64,000 nucleotides of DNA from NCBI RefSeq assembly GCF_003443655.1, contig NZ_CP031941.1, positions 1,855,501 through 1,919,500 on the forward strand, given 5' to 3'. Under the pieces are notes generated by a model. It did no database searches. It was not told the origin of the DNA and saw only the letters and a list, made by a program, of their open reading frames with translations. Made by a program: the position numbers and the translations under genes. This DNA comes from Nostoc sphaeroides. GTDB taxonomy: Bacteria; Cyanobacteriota; Cyanobacteriia; Cyanobacteriales; Nostocaceae. This document shows, piece by piece, positions 26,701 to 35,627 of this stretch; within the stretch, counting starts at the first letter, position 1; the number at the start of each line of letters is the position of its first letter.

Positions 26701-27684
26701 TAACCAGCCGCAAATGCCAATAGCTAACCCCAACTGTGTGACATTTACCTTGGCAACAAAAATCGCCCGAACTAGCAGCACTATCAGAGCATAAATAATT
26801 ACAGTGGCAGGTAAACTAATACTTAATCGATGCCGATTTTCCTCACTGATAGAATTAGGCTGTTGGTAATTGTGATAAACAGTAATAATAGTTGTGCCGA
26901 TCATTGCCACATAAACGGCAATCAAGGGAAATCCTTTTAATTGCCAACCCCAATGCAGATAACTCAGCGCCAGAATATTTATTAGAGGTAATTTCCCGGT
27001 AAGTAAATTGGGAAAAATACTGCGATTTTTGGAGAGTAAAACAGTTATAGCAGTAAGGGTAGGACAGGCGATCGCAACTACAATCCAATCCACAGGATTT
27101 TGCCACAACCGAAAGCTATCCATTGCCCAAAAGTTTACTGGGACTAACAAAAGGGTGACAATCAGCAAAGTTTGAGCCGTCAATCTCAGGTTGCTTTGCC
27201 TAGTTGCCCAAAAGCTTAATCCCCAGAAAGTCAAAGTATAAGCAAATAAAACTCCATATTGTCCAGAAGCCGGAAACCTCTCCCACTGACTCGCAGCCAG
27301 TACCCCAGAGGACACCACTACTAAGAATACTCCTAGAAAAAGTAGCCAACGCACACTCAGTTCTGCCCCTAAAGACTGCAACATTGTGCTGATAAAGTTG
27401 GGTTTAGCTGGTTTTTGCTGCGGTTGTCTACGGCTACTAGATTGTAAAGCTGCTACGGGCAACTGCTGCACTGAATCGGAAGGTACAAAAGCTACCTTTG
27501 TTTCAGCTTCCGGCTGGGGTTGCAATACCACCGTACACACCAGGAATTCTCGGCATAGCTGCCTAACTTGGGTATCGGATATCAAACCTAAACGCAGCCA
27601 TATATCTAGTCCTTCTAATAACTGCGGATGGGAAGATGGCAGCCTAAGTTCAAATTTTAGCGGGCGCTCAAGGGGCGATGACAT
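23743..27684 (-). CDS. Giant multi-pass membrane protein (DUF2157-like)
   Basis: 1313 residues from the chosen ATG at 27684 (MSSPLERPLKFELRLPSS); an upstream extension to 27756 looks non-coding. A cytoplasmic N-terminal region of about 120 residues (LLEGLDIWLRLGLISDTQVRQLCREFLVC) precedes more than thirty hydrophobic helices spread over the rest of the chain. Such very large polytopic proteins in cyanobacteria are commonly filed as DUF2157 or unnamed; I infer that label from architecture only. The short insert at about residue 370 (SPSSPSSPSS) is low-complexity and coincides with a dispersed repeat. Function unknown; plasma or thylakoid membrane. Confidence 0.75.
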   Translation of the reverse strand: MSSPLERPLKFELRLPSSHPQLLEGLDIWLRLGLISDTQVRQLCREFLVCTVVLQPQPEAETKVAFVPSDSVQQLPVAALQSSSRRQPQQKPAKPNFISTMLQSLGAELSVRWLLFLGVFLVVVSSGVLAASQWERFPASGQYGVLFAYTLTFWGLSFWATRQSNLRLTAQTLLIVTLLLVPVNFWAMDSFRLWQNPVDWIVVAIACPTLTAITVLLSKNRSIFPNLLTGKLPLINILALSYLHWGWQLKGFPLIAVYVAMIGTTIITVYHNYQQPNSISEENRHRLSISLPATVIIYALIVLLVRAIFVAKVNVTQLGLAIGICGWLVTWLAQKGETIQNSKFKIQNYSPSSPSSPSSLLLWERLGGTLLFLGWLVSVVNYPMSAIAVSALSLWFVGNRLRQYSLKLDFAAVFVIGLQTIWLGWRLVPDSLQKLAIAISTQLTNSQNEPWALLSIALFPYIILMVALTDRLHRTEKRELAKFGELLTLLFGAFLTTLAIVNPALRSLNLLFSTITLAFVTQRRSPASLPLIYLTHIMGVLTFCFTINWLLPTLSQPAWASILLALMVAEWVFSLSEGLWRRSAWDIGLGLAAASFFVLWMNAESSWYGIANGQAYWGVLWLVTPITLTGVASATIIERRLTSRYLSVLAVGVAQLLTLQLPETRLIGLAVGTGLMFANTRYLRNQISAVITEGFLLSFIVALLWVGAPGLPRLALGGWFVVGAIAILILWLAQTVLNRRGNELAIIYAAASDKWAIALCGFELFGLTLHSILIYSGFITSGFLYLAATAITLTAIVYRSWRQPTNWAFYGIGWSLELLTAQVLGFGEHSTVKIAMPTAASYANIALGLIAQLVGEWWRRRHQLERLPSSFHILPLIYGAFSVLLRVNTFTEWTGLYSLGVALIIIGVGRRREDFKPLLYLGIIGVSISAYELLFYQMLQASGGGLGDGLIAMSALGASIMYAYRILSPWLVGYLRLTPQELKGIAHIHWAWSSCLLMAAIPLPIGVNRLVGLGTGVFLIRYAIFQGRNSQTSPSIFGGITIAEMWVYLGLLEVAGMRVYWRETAVGKFWAGPLVPWNGAIACVVAYFLYILPWENWGWSKKPWQQAAYIIPLIILWETRLQTYPITLVLAAGFYIFLAKVGENIRFTYVSVALIDWALYRWFDSLRLTDALWYVTPIGLSLLYIAQVDTQLKLPEYKTARHILRVLGSGLICGWAILFEQNTPWIPGIFSLIAIFAGLALRVRAFLYIGTATFLITTIYQSVIFSLQYSFLKWVVGLLVGILLIYIAANFETRRAQITSLIRSAIDEFQSWE

Positions 27685-27770
27685 AAGAGGCAGCAGTATA
27701 ACTATATACTTAATTGTGTATTTAATTAAAGTATATTTTGGCTTTAATTGTGCCACTTATTAGGCTTGTT

Positions 27771-27826
27771 GACTGTTGACTGTTGACTGTTGACTGAAAA
27801 CTCGTGAACCGTCAACGGTCAACAGT
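27771..27826. repeat. TGTTGAC heptamer-type dispersed repeat
   Basis: Four TGTTGAC units lead into GAAAACTCGTGAACCG and TCAACGGTCAACAG. A near-identical sequence in inverted orientation lies at 61098-61155. The two halves can pair to a hairpin. Confidence 0.7.
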
Positions 27827-27861
27827 AAAAAACTCCACGCCACTTGCGGGATGGAGTTTTT
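27827..27861 (-). terminator. Terminator after the GT39-like gene
   Basis: AAAAACTCCA and TGGAGTTTTT flank a short loop, giving a symmetric U-run hairpin that could act in both directions. It lies about 60 bases past the stop of the minus-strand glycosyltransferase. Confidence 0.75.
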
Positions 27862-27919
27862 AGTCATTAGTCATTAATACCAATGACTATTTGCTCAATC
27901 AGATGCCTGTATCTTCGGT

Positions 27920-29503
27920 TTAGGTGGATTTTGTTATTTTCCAGAGTAAGTCGTTTATCTGCTGTAACTTTGAGTTATAAATTTTCTCAATTCCAGCTTT
28001 TAAGAAGTCAGAGGGACGAAATAAGAATATGTCAGTAAAGCCATTAGTAATTTCTGGTAATTGATTTTTCTTGACAAGTTGAAATCGGACTTTTGGATCA
28101 ACTAAGTGACCAAGAATTTGTATTGGTGGAATTATGCTAGCATCACTAATTAAAAGCGGTTTATTACCTTCACTAACAATCTGAGCAATTTGTGGCAATT
28201 CTTGGTTTTTTTCCGGTACTTTGTTCCACCACATCTGGGCTTGAGAACTGATCGTACAAGATATGATTCCACCAATGATTACCATAAAGGCTACAAGTGA
28301 CCAGAGCTTTTTTTGCCAAACTTTAGTAGAAATAGAGGTGAGTTTAGTGCTAAATAAATAAGCAACAGCTAACTGTATACCTAAAACGGAGGAAAGTGTA
28401 TATCGACTAGTAGCGTATCGTTTTTGAAAGACGAAATCTCCTATCAGTAGGGGAAGCCCTACTGCTCCAATCAAGGTTAAGACAAATAACCAAACTTCCT
28501 TAGAGGTTCTTCGACAAATAATATAAATTGAGTAGAGTATTAAAGCTAAAATAATTAAAATGAAAGGAATTAAGGCAATCTTAAGTTTTCCTGGATCGCT
28601 AGGGCTAATACCTAAATCAAGAAAGGTACGACTAAATATCCCAGCCCACCTTGCAACTGACGCAAAAAATGTTTGTTTAGCACTTGCCCAACTTACTGAT
28701 TCTGGTTGAGGGTTGGTAATAATAATCCAAATCCAAGGTACGAAAGTTAGAAACCCCGCAAGCGATGAAATCAGGTAATAAATCGATGTTTTACTCAATC
28801 GAAAGCGTTCGATTGCAATTACATAAATTCCTTGCCCAAAAGCAACCAATGTAAAAAATAGATGAGTATAAAACCCTAATGATAACGTTGCTGCATAAAT
28901 GCACCAACTAACCTTTGTTTTAAGACGCATAGCTCGCAGCAGTGCTACGCTCGATATTAAGATGGTTACTATCCATAAACTATATGCTCGTGCTTCTTGT
29001 GCATACACGACATGAATAGGTGAAACGGCTACCAACGCCATCGCTATCCACCCTACTAGTGAAGACTCAAACAATTCTTTGCATAGCCAATAAATACAAG
29101 GAAAGGTAAGCAGACTAATAAATGCCGAAAAACTTCTCGTCACTGCTACAGAATTGCCAAACCACTCTACCCAAAACCGGTTCATTACAAGGTATAGTGG
29201 CAGAATCTGTGAGTCTTCTAACATAACCCCTTTAAGTGTATCAATTGCATTTTTTTCAGGATTTGGATACTGATATTTATGCAAATCTTCTATAGTGAGC
29301 AAACTACCATTACTTAACTGCTCATTCATTTCTGACTGCGTATAGCCAGATATGCGTAATGATGAGAAAACTTCATCGCCCCAATAAAGTTTTTTGTCAA
29401 GATTGACGAAGCGAAAAAATACACCTATTACTAATAGGATGATGATTAAAAAACGTAGTGAAGATTGAGAAATAAACCAGTTCTGTGAGAATTGCTTTTT
29501 CAT
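27920..29503 (-). CDS. GT39/ArnT-like membrane glycosyltransferase
   Basis: 527 residues with about ten to twelve membrane helices. After the first helix comes the motif LYWGDEVFSS (about residues 37-46), the extracytoplasmic Asp/Glu pair typical of GT-C enzymes of the PMT/ArnT group, and HVVYAQEARAYSLWIV near residue 165, also typical. Such enzymes move a sugar from a polyprenyl-phosphate carrier to a protein or lipid on the outer side of the plasma membrane. The C-terminal soluble domain is small. Single gene; acceptor unknown. Confidence 0.85.
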   Translation of the reverse strand: MKKQFSQNWFISQSSLRFLIIILLVIGVFFRFVNLDKKLYWGDEVFSSLRISGYTQSEMNEQLSNGSLLTIEDLHKYQYPNPEKNAIDTLKGVMLEDSQILPLYLVMNRFWVEWFGNSVAVTRSFSAFISLLTFPCIYWLCKELFESSLVGWIAMALVAVSPIHVVYAQEARAYSLWIVTILISSVALLRAMRLKTKVSWCIYAATLSLGFYTHLFFTLVAFGQGIYVIAIERFRLSKTSIYYLISSLAGFLTFVPWIWIIITNPQPESVSWASAKQTFFASVARWAGIFSRTFLDLGISPSDPGKLKIALIPFILIILALILYSIYIICRRTSKEVWLFVLTLIGAVGLPLLIGDFVFQKRYATSRYTLSSVLGIQLAVAYLFSTKLTSISTKVWQKKLWSLVAFMVIIGGIISCTISSQAQMWWNKVPEKNQELPQIAQIVSEGNKPLLISDASIIPPIQILGHLVDPKVRFQLVKKNQLPEITNGFTDIFLFRPSDFLKAGIEKIYNSKLQQINDLLWKITKST

Positions 29504-30486
29504 GTACTTTTCAATCTCCTCAAGAGCTTAGTAAATGTTGGTATAATTTTACTATCAGAATAGTTTCTTAAAAGACATTTTGCTTCTAATGCTACTCTCA
29601 AATATATTCCAAGACCCTACAACTATTTTTGGTCAACCGCAAAATTCAGTTTCAGGTTAATTTAAAATTTATAAATTGTAGATTTTGAGTTAAATTTCTC
29701 TTATTAATATGAGTTTTAATAAGTTTGCAACTTTTAGCAAAATTATTCCATATATAGCAATCCTAAATAATTTATGAGAATATACGGAGATATACAACGT
29801 GATTTATTAAACTTACTTTTAAGCTATATAATATTATGCAATATATATAACTCTAGCCTCCAAATTAAGTCATAAAGGAGTGTTTAAAACTACGCTTATA
29901 GTTTAAGTATTTTCTCACACATGATTTAGGATTGCTATATTACAATCGATTACTTTTATTTGCCATCTCATAATATATTATAAGATGGACTAAATGTAAA
30001 ATAATTGTGTTAAAAACAAAAAGATTTCATAAAGTTTATATATAAATAGTATAAATACGCCCTTGTGTAAAATTGAAAACAAGCCGAAGATGCTGAGTCT
30101 GGTATATCGAGGAGACTAAGCTAGCGATCGCAAGGCGGAATTCAAAATTCACGCATTCAAAATTCAAAATTAAGACAGAGTAAGCGTTCCGTTGATTTTG
30201 AATGGTCTGTTTATTTACGCCGCGCTGTACTAGCGATCGCGCCCAAAAATGATGAGGACAGGGGGCAGGGGGAGAATACTTAATGACAAATGACCAATGA
30301 CTAATGACTTTTGCCACCTTCTCTACTTATTACCATCTTCCAGTAATAGAATTAATAACGAACCCTTTGTAAAGCCGTCAACTATCAAAAGATAGAAGCT
30401 CTAGTAACAGATTTTACCGAATGTCAGTAAATCGAAAATCTGATCCCAAGTAGGCTTGTAGCATATAAAACGCTTGTAAGATTTTT
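29504..30486. other. Long AT-rich gap
   Basis: Almost 1 kb without a convincing gene. It is very AT-rich up to about 30050. TTCAAAATTCACGCATTCAAAATTCAAAATT (two pieces near 30140-30170) is a common dispersed repeat. Phrases ATTTAGGATTGCTATA (about 29923-29938) and AGGATTGCTATA (36726) recur, and AGCAATCCTAAA near 29757 is its inverse, so 29757-29938 may be a degenerate inverted element. The agrE promoter presumably lies in the last 150 bases. Confidence 0.5.
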
Positions 30487-32598
30487 ATGACTTCCCGTAT
30501 TCGCTTTTTGATGTGCCCTCCTGACCACTACGATGTAGACTATGTGATTAATCCTTGGATGGAAGGGAATATTCACAAGTCATCGCGCGATCGCGCCGTG
30601 GAACAGTGGCAGGGACTAAACCAGATCCTTAAACAACACGCCATTGTAGACTTAGTACCACCTGAAAAAGGTTGGCCAGATTTGGTTTTTACCGCCAACG
30701 CTGGCTTAGTACTGGGGACTAATGTCGTCCTCAGTCGCTTTTTACACAAAGAACGTCAGGGAGAGGAGCCTTTCTTCAAACAATGGTTTGAGGCAAATGG
30801 TTATACAGTCAATGAACTTCCCAAAGATTTGCCCTTTGAGGGAGCAGGGGATGCACTCCTGGATCGAGAAGGACGCTGGTTATGGGCGGGATACGGTTTC
30901 CGCTCAGAATTAGATTCTCACCCTTATTTAGCTAAATGGCTGGATATAGAGGTGCTATCCCTGCGACTCATAGACGAACGTTTTTATCACTTGGATACCT
31001 GTTTTTGTCCCCTAGCAAATGGCTATTTGCTATACTATCCAGGGGCTTTTGATTCTTACTCCAACCGCTTAATCGAAATGCGAGTCGCAGCCGAAAAGCG
31101 AATCGCACTTGAAGAGGCTGATGCAGTCAACTTCGCTTGTAATGCGGTGAATGTAGATAGCATCGTCATCATGAACAAGGCGAGTGATGCTTTGAAAACC
31201 CGCCTAGCAGATGTAGGTTTCCAAGTGCTGGAAACACCGCTTACCGAATTTCTCAAAGCTGGCGGTGCAGCTAAATGCTTAACTTTGCGGGTAACAGAAC
31301 CAGTTAGAGATGAACTTCATGCCAATGTCTCGGTAGAAAGCCGTGTCATTCGCATGGAGGGACACTTGCTCGACGCAGGCTTAATTAACCGCGCTTTGGA
31401 TTTGATTATAGACGCTGGGGGAAGCTTCAAAGTCCTGAATTTTAACTTGGGAGAACAGCGCCAAAGTACCTCAGCCGCCGAGGTTAGGGTATCAGCGCCA
31501 TCCCATGAGGTGATGGAAGAGATCATCTCCCGATTGATTGATTTGGGTGCTGTAGATTTACCCCATGATGAGCGAGACGCTAAACTTGAGCCGGTAATTC
31601 AAGATGGTGTTGCGCCCGATGATTTCTACGTCAGTACAATTTATCCCACCGAAGTGCGAATTAATGGCCAGTGGGTGAAGGTGGAAAATCAACGCATGGA
31701 TGGCGCGATCGCAATTACTCAAACTGCTAATGGCTTTGTCGCTCGGTGTAAAATACTACGCGATTTAAAAGTTGGCGAACGAGTAATTGTAGATGTGCTA
31801 GGTATCCGCACCATCCGCAAAACTGAATCACGCGAACTCCGCAGCACCCAAGAATTTAGCTTTATGTCGGCGGGGGTTTCTAGCGAACGGCGCGTGGAAT
31901 TGGTTGTTGAGCAAGTAGCTTGGGAATTACGTAAAATCCGCGATGCGGGTGGTAAGGTAGTTGTCACGGCTGGCCCGGTGGTGATTCACACTGGTGGCGG
32001 CGAACACTTGGCGCAACTGATTCGGGAAGGATATGTGCAAGCATTGCTGGGTGGTAATGCGATCGCAGTTCACGATATCGAGCAAAATATCATGGGCACT
32101 TCCTTGGGTGTAGACATGAAGCGGGGTGTCGCCGTGCATGGTGGACACCGCCATCACCTGAAGGTAATTAATAGTATCCGCCGTTATGGCAGCATTCATA
32201 AAGCTGTGGAGGCGGGAGCAATTAAAAGTGGCGTGATGTATGAGTGTGTCCACAATAATGTACCTTTTGTGCTTGCGGGATCGATTCGGGATGACGGGCC
32301 TTTGCCTGATACCGTAATGGATTTGATTCAAGCACAGGAGGAATATGCTAAACACCTAGAAGGTGCGGAGATGATTTTGATGCTGTCATCGATGCTGCAC
32401 TCTATTGGCGTGGGAAATATGACTCCGGCGGGGGTGAAAATGGTGTGTGTAGATATTAATCCAGCTGTGGTAACTAAGTTAAGCGATCGCGGTTCTGTAG
32501 AATCGGTGGGTGTGGTGACAGATGTGGGATTATTCTTGAGTCTGTTGATTCAGCAGTTGGATAAGTTGACAAGTCCTTATGTAAATAAGGTAGGTTAA
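30487..32598 (+). CDS. agrE: Arginine guanidine-removing enzyme / ornithine cyclodeaminase (AgrE/ArgZ)
   Basis: 703 residues, the same size as the Anabaena enzyme as I recall it. The N-terminal amidinotransferase-fold domain contains FEGAGD, FYHLDTCFCPL and the nucleophile C264 in GGAAKCLTLRV. It turns arginine into ornithine plus CO2 and two ammonia. The C-terminal LOR/SDH-type domain (about 280-690; GPVVIHTGGGEHLAQLI) matches the region that in Anabaena converts ornithine to proline. This is the main route for using arginine released from cyanophycin. The ATG at 30487 is unambiguous. The next gene follows after 46 nt but is unrelated. Confidence 0.93.
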   Translation: MTSRIRFLMCPPDHYDVDYVINPWMEGNIHKSSRDRAVEQWQGLNQILKQHAIVDLVPPEKGWPDLVFTANAGLVLGTNVVLSRFLHKERQGEEPFFKQWFEANGYTVNELPKDLPFEGAGDALLDREGRWLWAGYGFRSELDSHPYLAKWLDIEVLSLRLIDERFYHLDTCFCPLANGYLLYYPGAFDSYSNRLIEMRVAAEKRIALEEADAVNFACNAVNVDSIVIMNKASDALKTRLADVGFQVLETPLTEFLKAGGAAKCLTLRVTEPVRDELHANVSVESRVIRMEGHLLDAGLINRALDLIIDAGGSFKVLNFNLGEQRQSTSAAEVRVSAPSHEVMEEIISRLIDLGAVDLPHDERDAKLEPVIQDGVAPDDFYVSTIYPTEVRINGQWVKVENQRMDGAIAITQTANGFVARCKILRDLKVGERVIVDVLGIRTIRKTESRELRSTQEFSFMSAGVSSERRVELVVEQVAWELRKIRDAGGKVVVTAGPVVIHTGGGEHLAQLIREGYVQALLGGNAIAVHDIEQNIMGTSLGVDMKRGVAVHGGHRHHLKVINSIRRYGSIHKAVEAGAIKSGVMYECVHNNVPFVLAGSIRDDGPLPDTVMDLIQAQEEYAKHLEGAEMILMLSSMLHSIGVGNMTPAGVKMVCVDINPAVVTKLSDRGSVESVGVVTDVGLFLSLLIQQLDKLTSPYVNKVG

Positions 32599-32644
32599 GA
32601 GAACGAACGAACCGCAGAGGCGCAGAGGGCGCAGAGAAAGGGAG

Positions 32645-33196
32645 ATGACAAGAGTAGCTTTCAGTGAAGAATTGCAGGTTAATTGGGTAAGTTTGATTGC
32701 TGATTTCTTGTTGGTAGGGATGGTTTTTGGCCCGCCTATCGCTCCCTTTTTGGCTGCGTCTGGAGTGTCTTTGCTTCCTGGGATTGCCGACATCATTTAT
32801 TTCATGGGTAATCATGTCTGTCCGCAACCAGATATGGGGTTAGATTTAGCACCACCGTTTATTATGGCTGTGTGTATGCGCTGCTACGGCACTGTCACGG
32901 GTTTGCTGATTACTCGTCTGTTGTATGGGGTAACTGGTGGTAAAGGTTTTTACTGGTTGAATCAGTATGGCTGGGGTGGTGCGGCTTTAGCTAGTGTGCT
33001 AATGATGGCTTATCCTTTGGAATTGGCAGCACAGATTTTCGGTTTGTGGAGTTTTAATAACTATCTGGTTACGCCTTTTGGGTTGATTACAGGTTTGGCG
33101 TGGGGATTATTTACTATGCCGATTTTGCACCGGTGGCAAAGAGGGGGGACACAAATTTTAGTAATGAGCGATCGCCTGTATGATTTCAGAGAATAG
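32645..33196 (+). CDS. DUF2085 membrane protein
   Basis: 183 residues with about four membrane helices. The cysteine pattern HVCPQPDMGLDLAPPFIM then CMRCYGTVTGLL is the DUF2085 signature (Cys-Pro/His and C-x-RC-x-G). The cysteines sit at the ends of helices and may bind a metal or form a redox centre. Function is unknown. It ends with an arginine/aspartate-rich tail. It may be read through from agrE. Confidence 0.85.
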   Translation: MTRVAFSEELQVNWVSLIADFLLVGMVFGPPIAPFLAASGVSLLPGIADIIYFMGNHVCPQPDMGLDLAPPFIMAVCMRCYGTVTGLLITRLLYGVTGGKGFYWLNQYGWGGAALASVLMMAYPLELAAQIFGLWSFNNYLVTPFGLITGLAWGLFTMPILHRWQRGGTQILVMSDRLYDFRE

Positions 33197-33270
33197 TGCC
33201 ACAGCTACGCCCGTAGCAATACTTCTCGGTTAAGGGGAAAAGGGGAAGGGGAAAAGGGAAAGAAAAAACC

Positions 33271-33390
33271 TTTAACAAGTGGTAGGGGTTTAAGTCAAGA
33301 GCTTCTATCAAGCAGCGCGTTTTGTGTCGGGGTCTAAATCCCCGTGACAAAACGTAATTGCGAATTGCGAATTGCGAATTGCGAATTGTT
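33271..33390. mobile_element. Small dispersed element, family 3
   Basis: TTAACAAGTGGTAGGGG at the left and repeated GCGAATT units ending GTTTTAA at the right. About 90 bases match the element at 45058-45219 in inverted orientation, including AGTCAAGAGCTTCTATC and AAGCAGCGCGTTTTGTG. The internal palindrome (CGGGGTCTAAATCCCCG) lies in flipped orientation relative to the rest. Confidence 0.75.
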
Positions 33391-33536
33391 TTAACCCTTC
33401 CCCTTTAACCTTTTCCCCAAACCAAATTCTGAGTTCAAAATGCTTAACCGAGTAGTATTGACGCCCGTAGTAGCGATCGCTTTTGCTTTAATTTTAGAAA
33501 CTATTCTGACTCGGAAAATTCCCCAATTCTGCTACA

Positions 33537-33604
33537 TTAACTTTGATTTTGCGCTAACCAAGCTTCTAAATCAGTTAAACTCGAAAAATCAAGTAAAGCC
33601 TCTG
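33537..33604 (-). pseudogene. C-terminal piece of an Rpn/DUF4351-type gene, cut by the IS605-type element
   Basis: Reads EALLDFSSLTDLEAWLAQ then a stop. This is the conserved tail of DUF4351, the C-terminal domain of many cyanobacterial Rpn-type recombination-promoting nuclease relatives. The matching upstream part ends at 35165. Joining 35165 directly to 33604 restores ...DNLAEALLDF... in frame, so the gene was intact across this point before insertion. Confidence 0.8.
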
Positions 33605-33614
33605 GTGACATCTC

Positions 33615-34841
33615 CTACACTTCTGCTTCGCAGTAAGTGTAGGCTTCCAAGACAATCCGGCTATTGCTTAGGAGACTCTTGGCTTTAAGAACGGAATGCC
33701 CTACCGCCCTTTTCTTTATATTAATCGCAGCATTATGATCCCTATCCAAGTTGCATGAACAATGAGGACAACTATGCCATCTCTCATGCAGCTTTTTAGG
33801 AACTTTAGCCCCACAATTAGAACAATCTTGAGATGTGTTTTTTGGGTTAACAGCTATCACAAGCAAACCAGCATTTTCGGCTTTATTTGCAAGAATTGAT
33901 AAAAAGCTTGACCACCCAGCATCATGAACTGACTTTGCTAGTTTGGACTTTGAAAGTCCTTTGATGTTTAAATCCTCATGGACTATGACATCATATTTTT
34001 TGAGTAAATCATTAGCAGTTTTGAAGTGAAAATCCCGACGTTTGTCAGCAACTTTTTTATGTTGCCTACCTAGTTGCTTAACTGCTTTTTGTCTCCCTTT
34101 ACTGCCCTTTTTACGTCTAGATACTCGCTTCTGAACCACTATGTTGCGTTTTTGTGCTTTTCTATAATGTTTTGGAATAGCAACAACTTCACCTTCAGAA
34201 GTTGTTAAGAACTCTTTTAATCCCAAGTCAATGCCAGTAATCGATTCGGGATTAATGTCGGGCTTAACAGTAGGAACTGTAGGGTCTTCTAGGCTTAAAG
34301 TGATGTAGTATCCATCTGCTTTTTTGGTGACAGCAGCAGTTTTAATTTTGAAACCAGTAGGTAGTTGACGATGCAAAACAACTTTTATTAACCCCAACTT
34401 TGGGAGATTAATCAAGTTATCCTGCAAGCAGTCTTCTTTCATCTGAGGATAAGTGAAGGTTTTGTATCTACTTCTAGATTTAAACCTTGGTTTGCCACTT
34501 TTCTGACCGTTGCTATCACCTTTCAGAAATCTGTCAAAAGTTACCTTAACTCGCTTAACAACATCTTGCAAAACTTGTGAATAAATATCACCGTAATGGG
34601 GATGACTTTTCTTCAGTTCAGGCAATGTTTTCTTTTGAGAGTAGTAGTCTGGATTATCTCTTAATTCTGGGAGATGACAAACTAGTGGACAAGCATTGAC
34701 AGGACTACGGTTTTGTTCGTACCAATTAAATCTATCTGCCAACAAATAGTTATACTGAGCGCACAACATAGATAACCATCTATCTATCTCTGCGGCTTGC
34801 ACTTTTGTTGGACGTAGCTTGTACTGGTATGCAATCCTCAT
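33615..34841 (-). CDS. tnpB: TnpB-type RNA-guided nuclease (IS200/IS605 family)
   Basis: 408 residues, complete. RuvC residues are D205 in [11 protein letters not shown]289 in VHEDLNIKG, and the DRDHNAAIN motif (D366/D368). The zinc ribbon CSNC...CPHC is intact and [17 protein letters not shown] precedes it. It is therefore probably active. It is a different subtype from the copy at 5278: the start ([13 protein letters not shown]) and the spacing differ. Its stop lies inside the right-end hairpin, where the guide RNA scaffold should map. The predicted target-adjacent motif, from the insertion junctions, is TTAG. Confidence 0.95.
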   Translation of the reverse strand: MRIAYQYKLRPTKVQAAEIDRWLSMLCAQYNYLLADRFNWYEQNRSPVNACPLVCHLPELRDNPDYYSQKKTLPELKKSHPHYGDIYSQVLQDVVKRVKVTFDRFLKGDSNGQKSGKPRFKSRSRYKTFTYPQMKEDCLQDNLINLPKLGLIKVVLHRQLPTGFKIKTAAVTKKADGYYITLSLEDPTVPTVKPDINPESITGIDLGLKEFLTTSEGEVVAIPKHYRKAQKRNIVVQKRVSRRKKGSKGRQKAVKQLGRQHKKVADKRRDFHFKTANDLLKKYDVIVHEDLNIKGLSKSKLAKSVHDAGWSSFLSILANKAENAGLLVIAVNPKNTSQDCSNCGAKVPKKLHERWHSCPHCSCNLDRDHNAAINIKKRAVGHSVLKAKSLLSNSRIVLEAYTYCEAEV

Positions 34842-34901
34842 TTCTTGATTCTCAGCACCAGATATACTTTATCCTAAAAGGGTAAACATTGTGTACCCAT
34901 T

Positions 34902-35063
34902 ATGAAAAATTCTAGATTAAGTGTCAGAATGTCAACACGTAGATTAAACAAGCTGAGGCAGTATGCAGCAAATAAGGATAAAACAGTGACACAAATAATT
35001 GAGGATTGGATCGATAGGTTGCCAAGCTCCAAGACTGATGATTCCTCATCGACCAACAACTAA
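34902..35063 (+). CDS. Small ribbon-helix-helix protein of the IS605-type element
   Basis: 53 residues: MKNSRLSVRMSTRRLNKLRQ, then a helix ending QIIEDWIDRL and a Ser/Asp tail. The strand-helix-helix pattern is that of CopG/Arc-type DNA-binding proteins. It diverges from tnpB with a 60-nt gap and probably represses the element's promoters. A similar small gene diverges from the decayed tnpB at 42761, which supports a functional link. Its stop codon lies in a 21-bp perfect stem (35051-35095). Confidence 0.75.
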   Translation: MKNSRLSVRMSTRRLNKLRQYAANKDKTVTQIIEDWIDRLPSSKTDDSSSTNN

Positions 35064-35095
35064 TTCAATCCTACGGATTGAATTAGTTGTTGGTC
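35051..35095 (+). terminator. 21-bp perfect hairpin at the end of the RHH gene
   Basis: GACCAACAACTAATTCAATCC, TAC, then its exact complement. The stop of the 53-aa gene sits in the left arm. It may terminate the RHH transcript, or be part of the left end recognised by TnpA. No long T run follows. Confidence 0.6.
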
Positions 35096-35164
35096 AATTC
35101 GTCATCATCCAAAAATTCATCCCACACTGCCTTCGGTCAGATGTGGGATGAATTTTTGATTTAG

Positions 35165-35513
35165 CTAAATTATCCAATTGTGTTGAGTCTAAAGCTTGAA
35201 TTTTCAATAGCTGTGCAGGTGGAACAGTTCCGACCTTACGGCGAAGTTGTCGGATAATAATTGATAAAGCTTTTTCCTGCTGAATATCCTGATAAATTAC
35301 AGACTCGCGCATAGCATCACTCCGTAATAACCTTTTAATCAGTTCCTTGTTTAATACTAACCCAGATAAGATTGCCGTTGACGCAGCAATATTACTTTGT
35401 GTTCGGGTATCATTTATTTGCTCAATAGCTTCAGCAACCTGTTGTAATGTTCGCGTTTTATCCTCAGTTTGACTGAGGGTGGCAAACGGTAACAAACCAG
35501 TGTCATTTGCCAT
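35165..35513 (-). pseudogene. Upstream piece of the Rpn/DUF4351-type gene
   Basis: About 116 codons: MANDTGLLPFATLSQTED at the start, then IAASTAILSGLVLNKEL, VIYQDIQQEKALSII and LLKIQALDSTQLDNLAKS, where it runs into the IS605-type element. This is the C-terminal half of an Rpn-type protein. The PD-(D/E)XK N-terminal half is absent, and nothing upstream replaces it, so the gene was already shortened or starts at this ATG. Pseudogene in any case because of the insertion. Confidence 0.8.
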
Positions 35514-35627
35514 TAGTTATTTTGTAAGAATTCAGGAGACGCGATTAATCGCGTCTGTACAGAAATTACGAGTCAGAATGCCTGGAAAATCAAGGGTGGT
35601 AAGGCTGCTTAATTTTCTTCAAATTAT

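Larger units (their letters stand above)
33605..35164 (-). mobile_element. 1560-bp IS200/IS605-type element with tnpB and an RHH gene
   Basis: The borders are inferred from the interrupted host gene. The left end is CTAAATCAAAAATTC after host TTTAG; the right end is GATGTCAC. A 12-bp perfect hairpin at the left (35115-35153; ATTCATCCCACA) and a hairpin at the right (33614-33644; CCTACACTT/AAGTGTAGG) are the expected subterminal structures. There is no target duplication, as usual for this family. It carries tnpB (minus) and a divergent small ribbon-helix-helix gene (plus). No tnpA. Confidence 0.88.

Noticed and set aside
30036-30317. 93-codon minus-strand frame
   Set aside because: It covers dispersed intergenic repeats and has no protein-like features.
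32474-32827. Minus-strand frames over the agrE/DUF2085 junction
   Set aside because: Antisense to well-supported genes and a repeat.
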